From: Oceanospirillaceae bacterium
GTDB taxonomy: Bacteria; Pseudomonadota; Gammaproteobacteria; Pseudomonadales; Oceanobacteraceae
Reading direction: 5' to 3'
Length of the DNA: 64,000 bases
Assembly (NCBI GenBank): GCA_024234265.1
Contig: JACKOM010000003.1
Location: 124,001 to 188,000, forward strand
In this document: piece after piece, positions 51,608 to 59,792 of the stretch
Numbering within the stretch: position 1 is the stretch's first letter
Layout: every line of letters begins with the position of its first letter
Made by a program: the position numbers and the translations under genes
Notes under the pieces: model-generated
The model's input: only the letters and a program-made list of their open reading frames with translations
What the model was told of the DNA's origin: nothing
Database searches by the model: none

Positions 51608-52224
51608 ACGAATTTATCCATTACATCCACCAGTGGCCGCTTGCGGTCTTCGCCGCCGTATTTGTTATTTCCTGCGCAGAATCCCTAGCCGTTGTCGGCC
51701 TGCTGGTGCCCGGCATCGGCCTGTTGCTGACTATCAGCGCGATTTCCGGCCAGGCCCATATCAACCTGTATGGTTTATTGGCCGCCGGCACCCTCGGGGC
51801 CATTTTAGGTGACGGGCTGAGTTATATGCTGGGCCGCCATCTGCACCCTTATTTACCCCACTGGCGGATTTTCCAAAAACACCCGCACTGGCTGCAGGAT
51901 GGTGAAAACTTCTTCAACCGTTATGGCAGCCTGAGCATATTCTTCGGACGTTTTATCGGCCCCCTGCGCCCGTTTGTGCCCCTCACGGCCGGCATGCTCG
52001 GCATGTCAAAACGTCTGTTTTTCAGCCTGAATGTTGTCTCGGCCCTGTTCTGGGCACCGGCTTACCTGCTGCCCGGTTATTTCGCCGGTGAATACCTGCC
52101 CTGGCAAAACTGGATGAACTGGAAAGGCGCCCTGTTACTGGCGGGCATGACGCTGCTGGCGCTGGGGGTGATCTGGCTGGTGCAGAAAAAGAAAAAGGCG
52201 GATGTGGAATCCGCCTTGTCCTAG
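51604..52224 (+). CDS. DedA-family membrane protein
   Basis: A 206-residue DedA/VTT-domain protein with about five membrane segments. FVISCAESLAVVGLLVPGIGLL, GDGLSYMLGRHL and the FGRFIGPLRPFVPLTAGMLGMS block with conserved arginines are family hallmarks. DedA proteins act in undecaprenyl-phosphate or phospholipid recycling across the membrane. Start is a GTG overlapping the upstream TGA. Its last codons contain a perfect nine-base stem (52195-52217) without a T tract, which may stabilise or end the message. Confidence 0.9.
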   Translation: MNEFIHYIHQWPLAVFAAVFVISCAESLAVVGLLVPGIGLLLTISAISGQAHINLYGLLAAGTLGAILGDGLSYMLGRHLHPYLPHWRIFQKHPHWLQDGENFFNRYGSLSIFFGRFIGPLRPFVPLTAGMLGMSKRLFFSLNVVSALFWAPAYLLPGYFAGEYLPWQNWMNWKGALLLAGMTLLALGVIWLVQKKKKADVESALS

Positions 52225-52372
52225 GGTGCTTTGGCGTTCGCCATCGCTATTCTGAATACTAGCCGACTCTGCGCGCCAGCTTATACCGATTTTGGTTAAG
52301 AATTAACCTGTTATGCAATGTAACCAGACGTAAGTTTGCAGGTACTTACATACCTGAAATCACCTTCCAGAT

Positions 52373-53023
52373 TTAAGGTACACACTTAATCAGCACCACT
52401 TTTTTGTACTGGTTATTTGCCTTGTCATAAATGCCCAACTGGATGCGGTTTTCACCTTTAGCCAGCTTCACCGGCACACGGAAGTGATTGGCATAATCAA
52501 AGTAACCCTTGAATACCTGGCCGTCCTCATTGGTGGCCTGAATGGATTCAATGCCCACCCCGGTATCAATCGCCATACCGCGGATATCAAACTCGCGGCT
52601 GGTCACCACCTCAGGAATCGGCAGGATATCAACCACAGGTAAATCCTGATCGGGGAAGTCTTTGGGATCGTTCGGATTGGTACCGGCTTTTTTCTCTGCG
52701 GTGTTGCTGTAACCATCGCCATCGCTGTCACCGTCAGCAGTGTCACCTACGCCGTTACCATCCATATCCCCCCATTCTTTTGGATCACGCGGGAATTTAT
52801 CGCGCCAGTTATCAACGCCGTCACCGTCCATATCCAGATCGTATTCATCGGGAATGCCATCGCCATCCAGATCGGCTGGTTTGCTGGCGGGGTTTTTAGG
52901 GTCGGTTTTCAGTAACAGCTCAAAACGATCTTCAATGCCATCACCGTCTGTATCCTGGCCGGCTGCCAATACAACGGGGGAAAATAAAACCGAGACAAAC
53001 ACAAGGGATGAAATAAAACGCAT
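52373..53023 (-). CDS. Secreted thrombospondin type 3 repeat protein
   Basis: A 216-residue exported protein. Signal peptide 1-20 (FISSLVFVSVLFSPVVLA), then about 100 residues of Asp-rich TSP3 units (DTDGDGIEDRFE, DLDGDGIPDEYDLDMDGDG, DSDGDGYSNTAEKKAGTNPND) that should bind calcium, then a ~80-residue beta-sandwich-like domain (SREFDIRGMAIDTGVGIESIQ to KKVVLIKCVP) similar to Ig-like modules. It is a small relative of the repeat region in the giant protein at 29818-36540. Function is unknown; it may be a surface or matrix component. The 52225-52372 gap holds only short A+T-rich sequence with a GTAAGT/ACTTAC repeat. Confidence 0.75.
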   Translation of the reverse strand: MRFISSLVFVSVLFSPVVLAAGQDTDGDGIEDRFELLLKTDPKNPASKPADLDGDGIPDEYDLDMDGDGVDNWRDKFPRDPKEWGDMDGNGVGDTADGDSDGDGYSNTAEKKAGTNPNDPKDFPDQDLPVVDILPIPEVVTSREFDIRGMAIDTGVGIESIQATNEDGQVFKGYFDYANHFRVPVKLAKGENRIQLGIYDKANNQYKKVVLIKCVP

Positions 53024-53109
53024 GGATTTTCACTTGGTTGTTTTTGTTATTGTGGGCGCATTATGGCCCAGGCATAGCGCCACTGTCACGCCATGCCTGC
53101 GGTCGCGTT

Positions 53110-53301
53110 TCAGGCCGATGCCAGATGGGGTTCGCGCAGGTGCTGCAGCTGCTCAACCCGCACACGAATGCATTCGCGGTACGCATCACGGATACGCTGA
53201 TGGGTGTCGTCGGTTTCACCTTCGATACCCGCCAGCCATTGTTCAAATAACCAGATTTCCCTTTCGAGTTTACTGATCAGCTCATTATTTTTATTTTGCA
53301 T
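53110..53301 (-). CDS. Small hypothetical helical protein
   Basis: A 63-residue, strongly helical, charged protein (ELISKLEREIWLFEQWLAGI then RIRDAYRECIRVRVEQLQHL). ATG at 53301; the frame upstream is open to 53355 but without conserved look. I do not recognise a family. It lies among single minus-strand genes between the TSP3 gene and ubiX. Confidence 0.55.
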   Translation of the reverse strand: MQNKNNELISKLEREIWLFEQWLAGIEGETDDTHQRIRDAYRECIRVRVEQLQHLREPHLASA

Positions 53302-53367
53302 GCTGATGGAGCCTGTTACTGAAAGTGGCGACAATTTAGGGCGCCACTTTGACAATTCTGCGACAAA

Positions 53368-53712
53368 TTAAAGATTCTTTGGTGACGGCAAATCCGCACT
53401 GCAGGTTACGGGCCGACTTTTTTCGTCCACTAATAATCCGGCTACTTTATTGCCGGTTTCGTTTTTCTGCGGGTGCATCATCAGATAACCATCCACACAA
53501 AATGCCTCTTTATTGGAGGGGCGGTTGGAAACACGCATTTCGCTGTTTTCGGCAATATGAATTAATTTGAACTCACCAATCACAGACGCATCGGCGGCAC
53601 TGCTGTGGCGGATATAACCGTTGGTATCCAAAGCAATGACCGACACAATCACCGCCAGCACTGCGCTGGCAATGGCCACTTTGATTTCACGTTCGTTCAG
53701 TTTAAAGGCCAT
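53368..53712 (-). CDS. Hypothetical membrane-anchored protein
   Basis: A 114-residue protein with one N-terminal membrane span (IKVAIASAVLAVIVSVIAL, about 9-28) and a periplasmic-facing remainder with two cysteines (FCVDGY and TCSADL) that could form a disulfide. No family recognised. It lies ten bases downstream of ubiX and is probably co-transcribed with mpl-ubiX. Confidence 0.6.
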   Translation of the reverse strand: MAFKLNEREIKVAIASAVLAVIVSVIALDTNGYIRHSSAADASVIGEFKLIHIAENSEMRVSNRPSNKEAFCVDGYLMMHPQKNETGNKVAGLLVDEKSRPVTCSADLPSPKNL

Positions 53713-53721
53713 GTTTTTTCC

Positions 53722-54339
53722 TTACTGCTCGCCCCAGAAGGGCACCATGTTCTGTTCAATACCAAGGTGGCTGAGGATACGCGCCACCACAAAATCGACT
53801 AAATCCTGCACAGATTGAGGTTTGTGATAAAAACCCGGGCTTGCCGGTAAAATCACTGCACCCATTTCCGAAAGACTCAGCATGTTACGCAAGTGTACCG
53901 TACTGTAGGGGGCCTCACGGGGGACCAGGATCAAGGTGCGGCGCTCTTTGAGTGCCACATCGGCGGCCCGTTCAATTAAGTTGTCACTCGCCCCGTGGGC
54001 AATCGCCGACAGGGTGCCGGTCGAGCAGGGGCAAATCACCATGGGGCCGTTACGCCCGGAGCCTGACGCCACCGGCGCCATCCACTGCTCACGCCCGAAT
54101 ACCTGCAACTGCCCTTCTTTAGCGCCATATAACTGGCTTAAGTAGTGCTGCATTTTTTCCGGCGTGCCCTGCACCTGTAATTCGGTTTCCGTGGCGAGCA
54201 CCACCTGCGCGGCTTTGCTCACCAGCAGGTAAACCTGACGGTCAGCGGCCAGCAGACACTGCAACAAACGCAGGGCATAAGGCGCACCGGAAGCACCGGT
54301 TATCGCCAGGGTAATGGGTTTATTTTGACTCAAGGGCAC
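53722..54339 (-). CDS. ubiX: Flavin prenyltransferase UbiX
   Basis: A 205-residue flavoprotein that makes the prenylated FMN cofactor used by the UbiD decarboxylase in ubiquinone synthesis. ITGASGAPYALRLLQ at the N-terminus, CPCSTGTLSAIAHGASDNLIERAADVALKERR and PREAPYS are diagnostic. It overlaps mpl by 20 bases. Confidence 0.96.
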   Translation of the reverse strand: MPLSQNKPITLAITGASGAPYALRLLQCLLAADRQVYLLVSKAAQVVLATETELQVQGTPEKMQHYLSQLYGAKEGQLQVFGREQWMAPVASGSGRNGPMVICPCSTGTLSAIAHGASDNLIERAADVALKERRTLILVPREAPYSTVHLRNMLSLSEMGAVILPASPGFYHKPQSVQDLVDFVVARILSHLGIEQNMVPFWGEQ

Positions 54340-55672
54340 TCACCAGTCGGCCATGGATACCGGCAAAACCACCGTTACTCATGATGACAATTGCATCACC
54401 GGGGGCAGCCTTTTCCACAAGGCGGGCGATTATAGCGTCAGTATCATCAAATGTGGACGCGGGTTTTACACTGGCCGCCACCACAGGGCCAAGGTCCCAG
54501 TTCAGGCCCTTGGGCTGGTACCAGATCACCTCATCGGCATCCTCTGTGCTCATCGCCAGGGCGTCGCGGTGTACACCCATGCGCATGGTATTGGAACGGG
54601 GTTCAATCACAGCCCAGAGTTTGCCACCGGGGTGTTTGGCACGGGCCCCTTCGAGGGTAGTTTTAATGGCCGTGGGATGGTGGGCAAAATCGTCATACAC
54701 ACGGATACCGGCCACATCACCCACACATTCCATGCGGCGTTTCACCCCTTCAAAACAGTTGAGGGCTTCGATGGCATGCGCAGGCTGCACACCCACATGG
54801 CGCGCCGCAGCAATGGCCGCGAGGGCATTTTGCATATTGTGTTCACCCTGCAGTGACCAATTCACCTTGCCAACCGCGCCTCCCTGGAACAGCACATCAA
54901 ACTGACTGTGGGCACCATCGGCATTCTGCGCCTGCCAGTCACGGCCCAGCACCTGGGTATCGCTCCAGCAGCCTTTTTGCAGGGTTTCATGCAGGGATGG
55001 CTGATCCGCATGGATGATCAGCCCCTGGGACGGCACAGTGCGGATCACATGGTGAAACTGGGTCTGAATGGCGGCCAGGTTGGCAAAAATATCCGCGTGG
55101 TCAAACTCAAGGTTATTCAGAATTAAGGTGCGCGAACGGTAATGCACGAACTTGGAACGTTTATCAAAAAACGCGCTGTCGTATTCATCGGCTTCAATCA
55201 CAAAAAAATCGCTTTTGCCGAGGCGCGCTGAAATACCAAAGTTCTGCGCCACACCGCCGATTAAAAACCCCGGTTCAAAACCGCAATAATCCAGTATCCA
55301 GGCCAGCATACTGGTGGTGGTCGTTTTGCCGTGGGTACCGGCCACACCCATCACCCAGCGCCCTTTGAGTACATTATCCGCCAGCCATTGCGGGCCTGAG
55401 GTATAGGGCAGATTGTTATTCAGCACGTATTCCACTGCCGGATTTCCGCGCGACATGGCATTACCCACAATCACCATATCCGGGCGCTGCGCAAACTGCG
55501 CCTCATCAAAGCCCTGGTAAATCAAAATGCCGGCATTTTCCAGCTGTGTGCTCATGGGCGGGTAAACGTTCTGATCGGACCCCGTCACCTTCAGCCCCAT
55601 TTCCCGTGCCAGCATGGCCAGGCTGCCCATAAAAGTGCCGCAAATTCCGAGAATATGTACGTGCATGCTCAA
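54320..55672 (-). CDS. mpl: UDP-N-acetylmuramate:L-Ala-gamma-D-Glu-meso-DAP ligase Mpl
   Basis: A 450-residue Mur-family ligase that reattaches recovered tripeptide to UDP-MurNAc in peptidoglycan recycling. HILGICGTFMGSLAMLA at the N-terminus, the ATP loop GTHGKTTTTS (about 114-123) and YDDFAHHPTAIKTTLEGAR are Mpl signatures. Length equals the E. coli enzyme (457). Promoter region shared with the divergent porin at 55850. Confidence 0.96.
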   Translation of the reverse strand: MSMHVHILGICGTFMGSLAMLAREMGLKVTGSDQNVYPPMSTQLENAGILIYQGFDEAQFAQRPDMVIVGNAMSRGNPAVEYVLNNNLPYTSGPQWLADNVLKGRWVMGVAGTHGKTTTTSMLAWILDYCGFEPGFLIGGVAQNFGISARLGKSDFFVIEADEYDSAFFDKRSKFVHYRSRTLILNNLEFDHADIFANLAAIQTQFHHVIRTVPSQGLIIHADQPSLHETLQKGCWSDTQVLGRDWQAQNADGAHSQFDVLFQGGAVGKVNWSLQGEHNMQNALAAIAAARHVGVQPAHAIEALNCFEGVKRRMECVGDVAGIRVYDDFAHHPTAIKTTLEGARAKHPGGKLWAVIEPRSNTMRMGVHRDALAMSTEDADEVIWYQPKGLNWDLGPVVAASVKPASTFDDTDAIIARLVEKAAPGDAIVIMSNGGFAGIHGRLVSALESK

Positions 55673-55849
55673 CTCTTTATTACCCCAAAAATAATCGTCG
55701 CATTCTGCACTATAAAAAACCCGATGAAAAAATATATGTGCGAAGCGCTGCCCTTTTTTAGCACATTTTCAACTATCTGCTATACCCAATGAATATCCGC
55801 CGGTTCTGCCCCACGGCTGATCACACCCACAACAACATAAGGACGGGTT

Positions 55850-57052
55850 ATGGCTAAGAAATACATCCTTCCCGCGGCAATCTCACTCGCGTTTGCCCCG
55901 CTGGTGACACAAGCCGCCACACTTGAGCAACTTGAAAAACAAGTGCAAAGCATGAACCAGCGCATAAGTGCGCAGGATCAGAAAATGCGCGTCAATGGTT
56001 TTGCTTCGTTTGCGGTCAGCAGCTCAGATGCCGACAGCGGTGATGCTTTATACAACCCAGGCGCAAGCAACGATACAAACGGCATAAATAACGAAAGCAA
56101 CTTCACTCGTTATTCCAAAATCGGCGTGCAGATGACGTTTAACGTCGACAGCGATACCAGCATCATCACCCAGCTGGTTTCCCGTGGTGAAAACGATTTT
56201 GCCACCAAAGCTGAGTGGGCCTATATCAAACACAATTTTGGCAACGGCATTAGCGGCAAAATGGGCCGCCTGCGCAAACCTAACTACCTGTTATCCGAAT
56301 ACTTCGACGTGGGTTACGCCATGCCCTGGGTACAACCACCGGTTGAGGTATACGGCGTACTGGAAAGTTCCGCCAACTACGATGCCTTTGAATTAAGTTA
56401 CGACATGAACTTCGGTGATTGGTCCGCCAACGCACAGGTGCAATATGGCCGTTATGTCGGCACTGAGACTAAATCCGATGATTTAATGGCGTTTAACTAC
56501 TCCATGAATAATGGTGTATGGACCTTCCGTGCAGGTTATTCACAGGCTAATGCCTCTGTAATACCCGGCTCAGACACCGCAAACGATTTAGCTACAGCCA
56601 ACGCAGGTATGGTCTTTATCGGTAAAGCTGATGAGCAATTTAAAGCATCAAATCTTGGACAATTCATGGGCGTGGCAGCCATGTATGACGATGGCACTTT
56701 CTTAGCCATCACTGAATACACATCTTTGACAGTTGAAAGCTTCATCGCCGACCAGGATGCCTATTACGGCATGTTTGGTATGCGCATGGGCAAAACTATG
56801 CCTTATTTGTCCTACGCTACAGTTAAAACCACTGATGATGACATTCGCGAGCTAATTAGCGCCCTGCAAGCAGCCTACGACAAAGAGCAAATCCGCCAGA
56901 CACTCGGGGTAAGGTACGACTACAAACCCGGTATCGCGGTGAAGTTCCAGTACGATATGGTTGACGCCAAAGATACCAAAGGTGAGTTCGACTCCGTGCC
57001 TGCCGATGGCAAAGTCAACGTTATGACTTTCTCAATTGACACCGTGTTTTAA
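55850..57052 (+). CDS. Outer-membrane porin
   Basis: A 400-residue protein with signal peptide (YILPAAISLAFAPLVTQA), a short coiled coil (LEQLEKQVQSMNQRISAQDQK) and a beta-barrel domain of alternating strands (NFTRYSKIGVQMTFNV, AEWAYIKHNF, SGKMGRLRKPNYLLSEYFDVGYAMPW), ending with a Phe (SIDTVF) as porins do. The N-terminal coiled coil followed by a trimeric-type barrel resembles phosphate- or sulfate-specific porins, but specificity is not shown. The two phosphate-binding-like genes just downstream suggest an anion or an envelope-sensing role. Confidence 0.8.
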   Translation: MAKKYILPAAISLAFAPLVTQAATLEQLEKQVQSMNQRISAQDQKMRVNGFASFAVSSSDADSGDALYNPGASNDTNGINNESNFTRYSKIGVQMTFNVDSDTSIITQLVSRGENDFATKAEWAYIKHNFGNGISGKMGRLRKPNYLLSEYFDVGYAMPWVQPPVEVYGVLESSANYDAFELSYDMNFGDWSANAQVQYGRYVGTETKSDDLMAFNYSMNNGVWTFRAGYSQANASVIPGSDTANDLATANAGMVFIGKADEQFKASNLGQFMGVAAMYDDGTFLAITEYTSLTVESFIADQDAYYGMFGMRMGKTMPYLSYATVKTTDDDIRELISALQAAYDKEQIRQTLGVRYDYKPGIAVKFQYDMVDAKDTKGEFDSVPADGKVNVMTFSIDTVF

Positions 57053-57066
57053 GGGAGGGCGACACT

Positions 57067-57492
57067 ATGAAAATGTATAAAACCCTGTTTTCCGCCCTTA
57101 TTCTGAGCGGCGTTACTATGGTGTCCCAGGCCGGTGTGGCCGTTGTGGTCGGTGCCAGCAGCCCATTAGCCGGCAGCACCATGAGTGAGGACGACGTTAA
57201 CAAAATATTCCTTGGCAAAGCCAAAGATCATAACGGCGTGCAGGTTGTGCCGGTTGATCAGAACGAAGGCGCTGCGGCACGGGATGACTTTTACACCAAC
57301 GTGATTAAAAAATCAGAAGCCCAGTTAAAGTCCTACTGGTCACGTCTGATTTTCACCGGTAAAGGCCAGGCACCCCAGGTGGTAGGTAGCGATGCCGATG
57401 TGAAGGGCATGGTCGCCTCCAACCCTAATCTGGTGGGTTACATCAGTGAAGGTGCGGTGGATGGCTCGGTGAAAGTGCTCTACAAGCAATAA
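57067..57492 (+). CDS. Short PstS-like periplasmic substrate-binding protein
   Basis: A 141-residue protein with a signal peptide (about 1-22, FSALILSGVTMVSQA) and a single PBP-like lobe (VAVVVGASSPLAGSTMSEDDVNKIFLGKAKDHNGVQVVPVDQ, then SYWSRLIFTGKGQAPQVVGSDADV). This is the half-size form of the phosphate ABC-type binding domain, without the second lobe, found next to porins in many gammaproteobacteria. Role is unknown. It begins 14 bases after the porin stop, so both are one transcript, and ends at a strong terminator. Confidence 0.8.
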   Translation: MKMYKTLFSALILSGVTMVSQAGVAVVVGASSPLAGSTMSEDDVNKIFLGKAKDHNGVQVVPVDQNEGAAARDDFYTNVIKKSEAQLKSYWSRLIFTGKGQAPQVVGSDADVKGMVASNPNLVGYISEGAVDGSVKVLYKQ

Positions 57493-57499
57493 ACCTTAA

Positions 57500-57529
57500 A
57501 TAAGGGGGCGCATGCCCCCTTATTTTTTT
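57500..57529 (+). terminator. Terminator after the porin/PstS-like operon
   Basis: AAGGGGGC and GCCCCCTT pair tightly around GCAT-type loop and are followed by TATTTTTTT, directly after the stop at 57492. Confidence 0.92.
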
Positions 57530-57553
57530 GTCTGCCACACTGACGGAATTGTT

Positions 57554-57969
57554 ATGACACTGAAATCATTACTACCCGTACTTTTTTCAGCATCGCGGCC
57601 CAGGCCCAGGCGGAACTGGTGGTGATTGTGAACCCCAGCAGCCCGTTAACCAGCATCAGCGAAGATGATGTGCAGCAGATGTTTCTCGGTAAGAAAAAAG
57701 ACCTCGGCAGCGGCATGCTGTTACCCCTCGACCAACCCGAAGGCAGCGACAGCCGCAATCGTTTTTACAGTGAAATAATCAAAAAAACCGAAATACAGCT
57801 GAAATCCTATTGGTCACGCCTGATATTTACCGGCAAAGGCCAGGCCCCCCAGGTGATTGGGGTGGATGCTGATATCGTGAATATGATTGCCACTAACCCG
57901 AATCTGATCGGTTACATAAATGCCGACAGCCTCACCGATAAAGTGCGTGCGGTTTATCGCCACCCCTGA
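57554..57969 (+). pseudogene. Second short PstS-like protein, frameshifted in the signal peptide
   Basis: A paralogue of the gene at 57067. From ATG at 57554 the reading frame gives MTLKSLLPVLFS and then stops after about 23 codons. One more T in the six-T run at 57582-57587 would join it to the frame that follows, giving a normal signal peptide (SIAAQAQA) and the body VIVNPSSPLTSISEDDVQQMFLGKKKD to the stop at 57969. The body is intact and highly similar to the first copy (SYWSRLIFTGKGQAPQVIG). So this is a recent pseudogene, a phase-variable gene, or a sequencing error. It abuts the convergent kinase gene with no gap. Confidence 0.7.
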
Positions 57970-59697
57970 TCAGCTGCGGTTATACCAATAAAACATCACC
58001 AGCAAGGCAATGAATTGCACTGTGCTTAGCGCCTGCCAGAAACGCAGTGGGTTGCGCTCAAGCAGGGGTTTAAATTCTTTTTCGCTGAATTTTTTATTGG
58101 GTGTTTGTAAATCATAAATAAATTCCGACATAGCCGGATATCGGTGTGACGGCACCGCGGCCAGGGCTTTGTGTAACGCACCATCCATCCATGCGGGCAC
58201 CAGCGGGTTATGGGCATAAGCATGTTCATATTTCAGGGTGTGCAAATCACGTTCATTCGCCAGCTGCGCGAGTTTATCGCCAAAGGGCAATTTACCAGTG
58301 AGCATTTCGTAACACACCACCGCCAGGGAAAATAAATCCGACTGGGTAGTTTTTTTAGCGCTGAAACGGGTTTCCGGCGCTGAATAATCCGCGGTACCCA
58401 AAGCATTTTCACGCTCAAACGGTGTGCTGATTTCTTCAATACCCGCTGCATAACAGGCACCAAAATCGATTATTTTCACCACGCCGTTTTTATCCAGCAT
58501 GATGTTGTCGGGTTTAATATCCTGGTGCAGCACATCTTTACGGTGAAACGCGCGTAAACCACGGGCCACCATATCCACCAGAGAAATCACTTCATGGATA
58601 TTCGGGCGCGGGTTTTCCTTTATCCATTGGCTGAGGGTAACGCCCGGCACATATTCCATCAGTGTGTACAGGCAACTGCGTGTGCGCGGGCTGTCGATTA
58701 CCCGCACCACATAGGGGCTTTCCACCCGTTTACCAATCCATTGCTCAAGAATAAAACGTTCGATATAGGCAGGGTCATCAACAAAATTCGGTGACGGGGT
58801 TTTCATCACACGTTTTTCGCCCGTGGCATTATCACGCACCAGATATAACTGGCTGCGCGCACTGGCGTGAATTTCTTTTAAAACCTCATAACCATCGAGT
58901 GTTTGCCCGACATTCAGGGGCGGCGGGAATGGCAGCTCGGATAATTTGCGGTAAATATCTTCATTGTTGGCATCCGGCAGGCCGGTAACTTCCATTATCT
59001 GGCAACTTAAATTATCCGGGCTTTTATTGGCCAATGCTGCATCAATTAATGCACTGCAACCTTGTTCATAATCACCACGGTTATCAATAATAATTTGCTT
59101 CATTTGTTTGGGCGTCAGGTACTCGTGCACACCATCTGTGGTGAGTAAAAAAATATCCCCCAGCTCCACATCAAGCTGGCGGTAATCCATTTCCAGGCGG
59201 TTATCCATACCCATAGCGCGGGCCAGGTAAATTGTTTCACTGTTAATCACAGTGCTGTGATCACGGGTCAGGCATTGCAGCTCATCATCACGCAGACGAT
59301 AAATGCGGGTATCACCCACATGAAAAATATGCGCCTGCTGGGATTTAAGAATTAACGCAGACAATGTGCTGACATAACCACGGCGCATCGCCTGGCTGTG
59401 ACTTTGCCCGTATAACCAACGATTTAATGCGGTAAGGATTTTTTGTCCGGCGGTTTTAACCGCCCACACATCCGGGCTGGCGTAATAATCACTGATAAAA
59501 TTGCGCACACAGGTTTCACTGGCTTCTTTGCCCGCCTCTGCGGCACTCACCCCATCGGCGATCACCGCGACAATGCCTTTTACGGTTAACTGCGGCTGAT
59601 CGGGTATACGCGCACCGATGCAATCTTCATTTTGCTTTTTTATACCGGCAATGGATTTTTGCCCAAGCTCAACCCGTAATTGCGCATCAAGATGCAT
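57970..59697 (-). CDS. PP2C phosphatase / Ser-Thr protein kinase fusion
   Basis: A 575-residue two-domain signalling protein. Residues ~10-240 form a PP2C phosphatase (ADGVSAAEAG at 47-56, HVGDTRIYRL, LTTDGVHEYL at 185-194, SPDNLS at 226-231 with the metal-binding Asp). Residues ~265-550 form an Hanks-type kinase with VMK (Lys 299), HQDIKPDNIM (391-400), DFG at 411-413 and SAPE; the glycine loop is degenerate (EIHASARSQ). A C-terminal membrane span (TVQFIALLVMFYWY) anchors it. The same architecture is found beside nitrate transporters in Pseudomonas and relatives. It follows narK by 95 bases, separated by a terminator, and probably controls nitrate assimilation by reversible phosphorylation (inference). 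Confidence 0.85.
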   Translation of the reverse strand: MHLDAQLRVELGQKSIAGIKKQNEDCIGARIPDQPQLTVKGIVAVIADGVSAAEAGKEASETCVRNFISDYYASPDVWAVKTAGQKILTALNRWLYGQSHSQAMRRGYVSTLSALILKSQQAHIFHVGDTRIYRLRDDELQCLTRDHSTVINSETIYLARAMGMDNRLEMDYRQLDVELGDIFLLTTDGVHEYLTPKQMKQIIIDNRGDYEQGCSALIDAALANKSPDNLSCQIMEVTGLPDANNEDIYRKLSELPFPPPLNVGQTLDGYEVLKEIHASARSQLYLVRDNATGEKRVMKTPSPNFVDDPAYIERFILEQWIGKRVESPYVVRVIDSPRTRSCLYTLMEYVPGVTLSQWIKENPRPNIHEVISLVDMVARGLRAFHRKDVLHQDIKPDNIMLDKNGVVKIIDFGACYAAGIEEISTPFERENALGTADYSAPETRFSAKKTTQSDLFSLAVVCYEMLTGKLPFGDKLAQLANERDLHTLKYEHAYAHNPLVPAWMDGALHKALAAVPSHRYPAMSEFIYDLQTPNKKFSEKEFKPLLERNPLRFWQALSTVQFIALLVMFYWYNRS

Positions 59698-59708
59698 GTG
59701 AAACCCTC

Positions 59709-59745
59709 AAAAAAAAGCCAACCTGTGAATGCTCAGAGGTTGGCT
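59709..59745 (-). terminator. Terminator between narK and the kinase gene
   Basis: On the minus strand AGCCAACCT and AGGTTGGCT pair around a 12-base loop and are followed by seven or eight T. It should stop or reduce read-through from narK into the kinase gene at 59697. Confidence 0.75.
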
Positions 59746-59792
59746 GTTTTTAATATCTAAATCAATTGGCAGTGTTTTATTGAACTGCGCAA

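Noticed and set aside
52195..52217. Perfect nine-base stem at the end of the dedA gene as an intrinsic terminator
   Set aside because: It lies inside the coding sequence and lacks a T tract; noted only in the gene entry.
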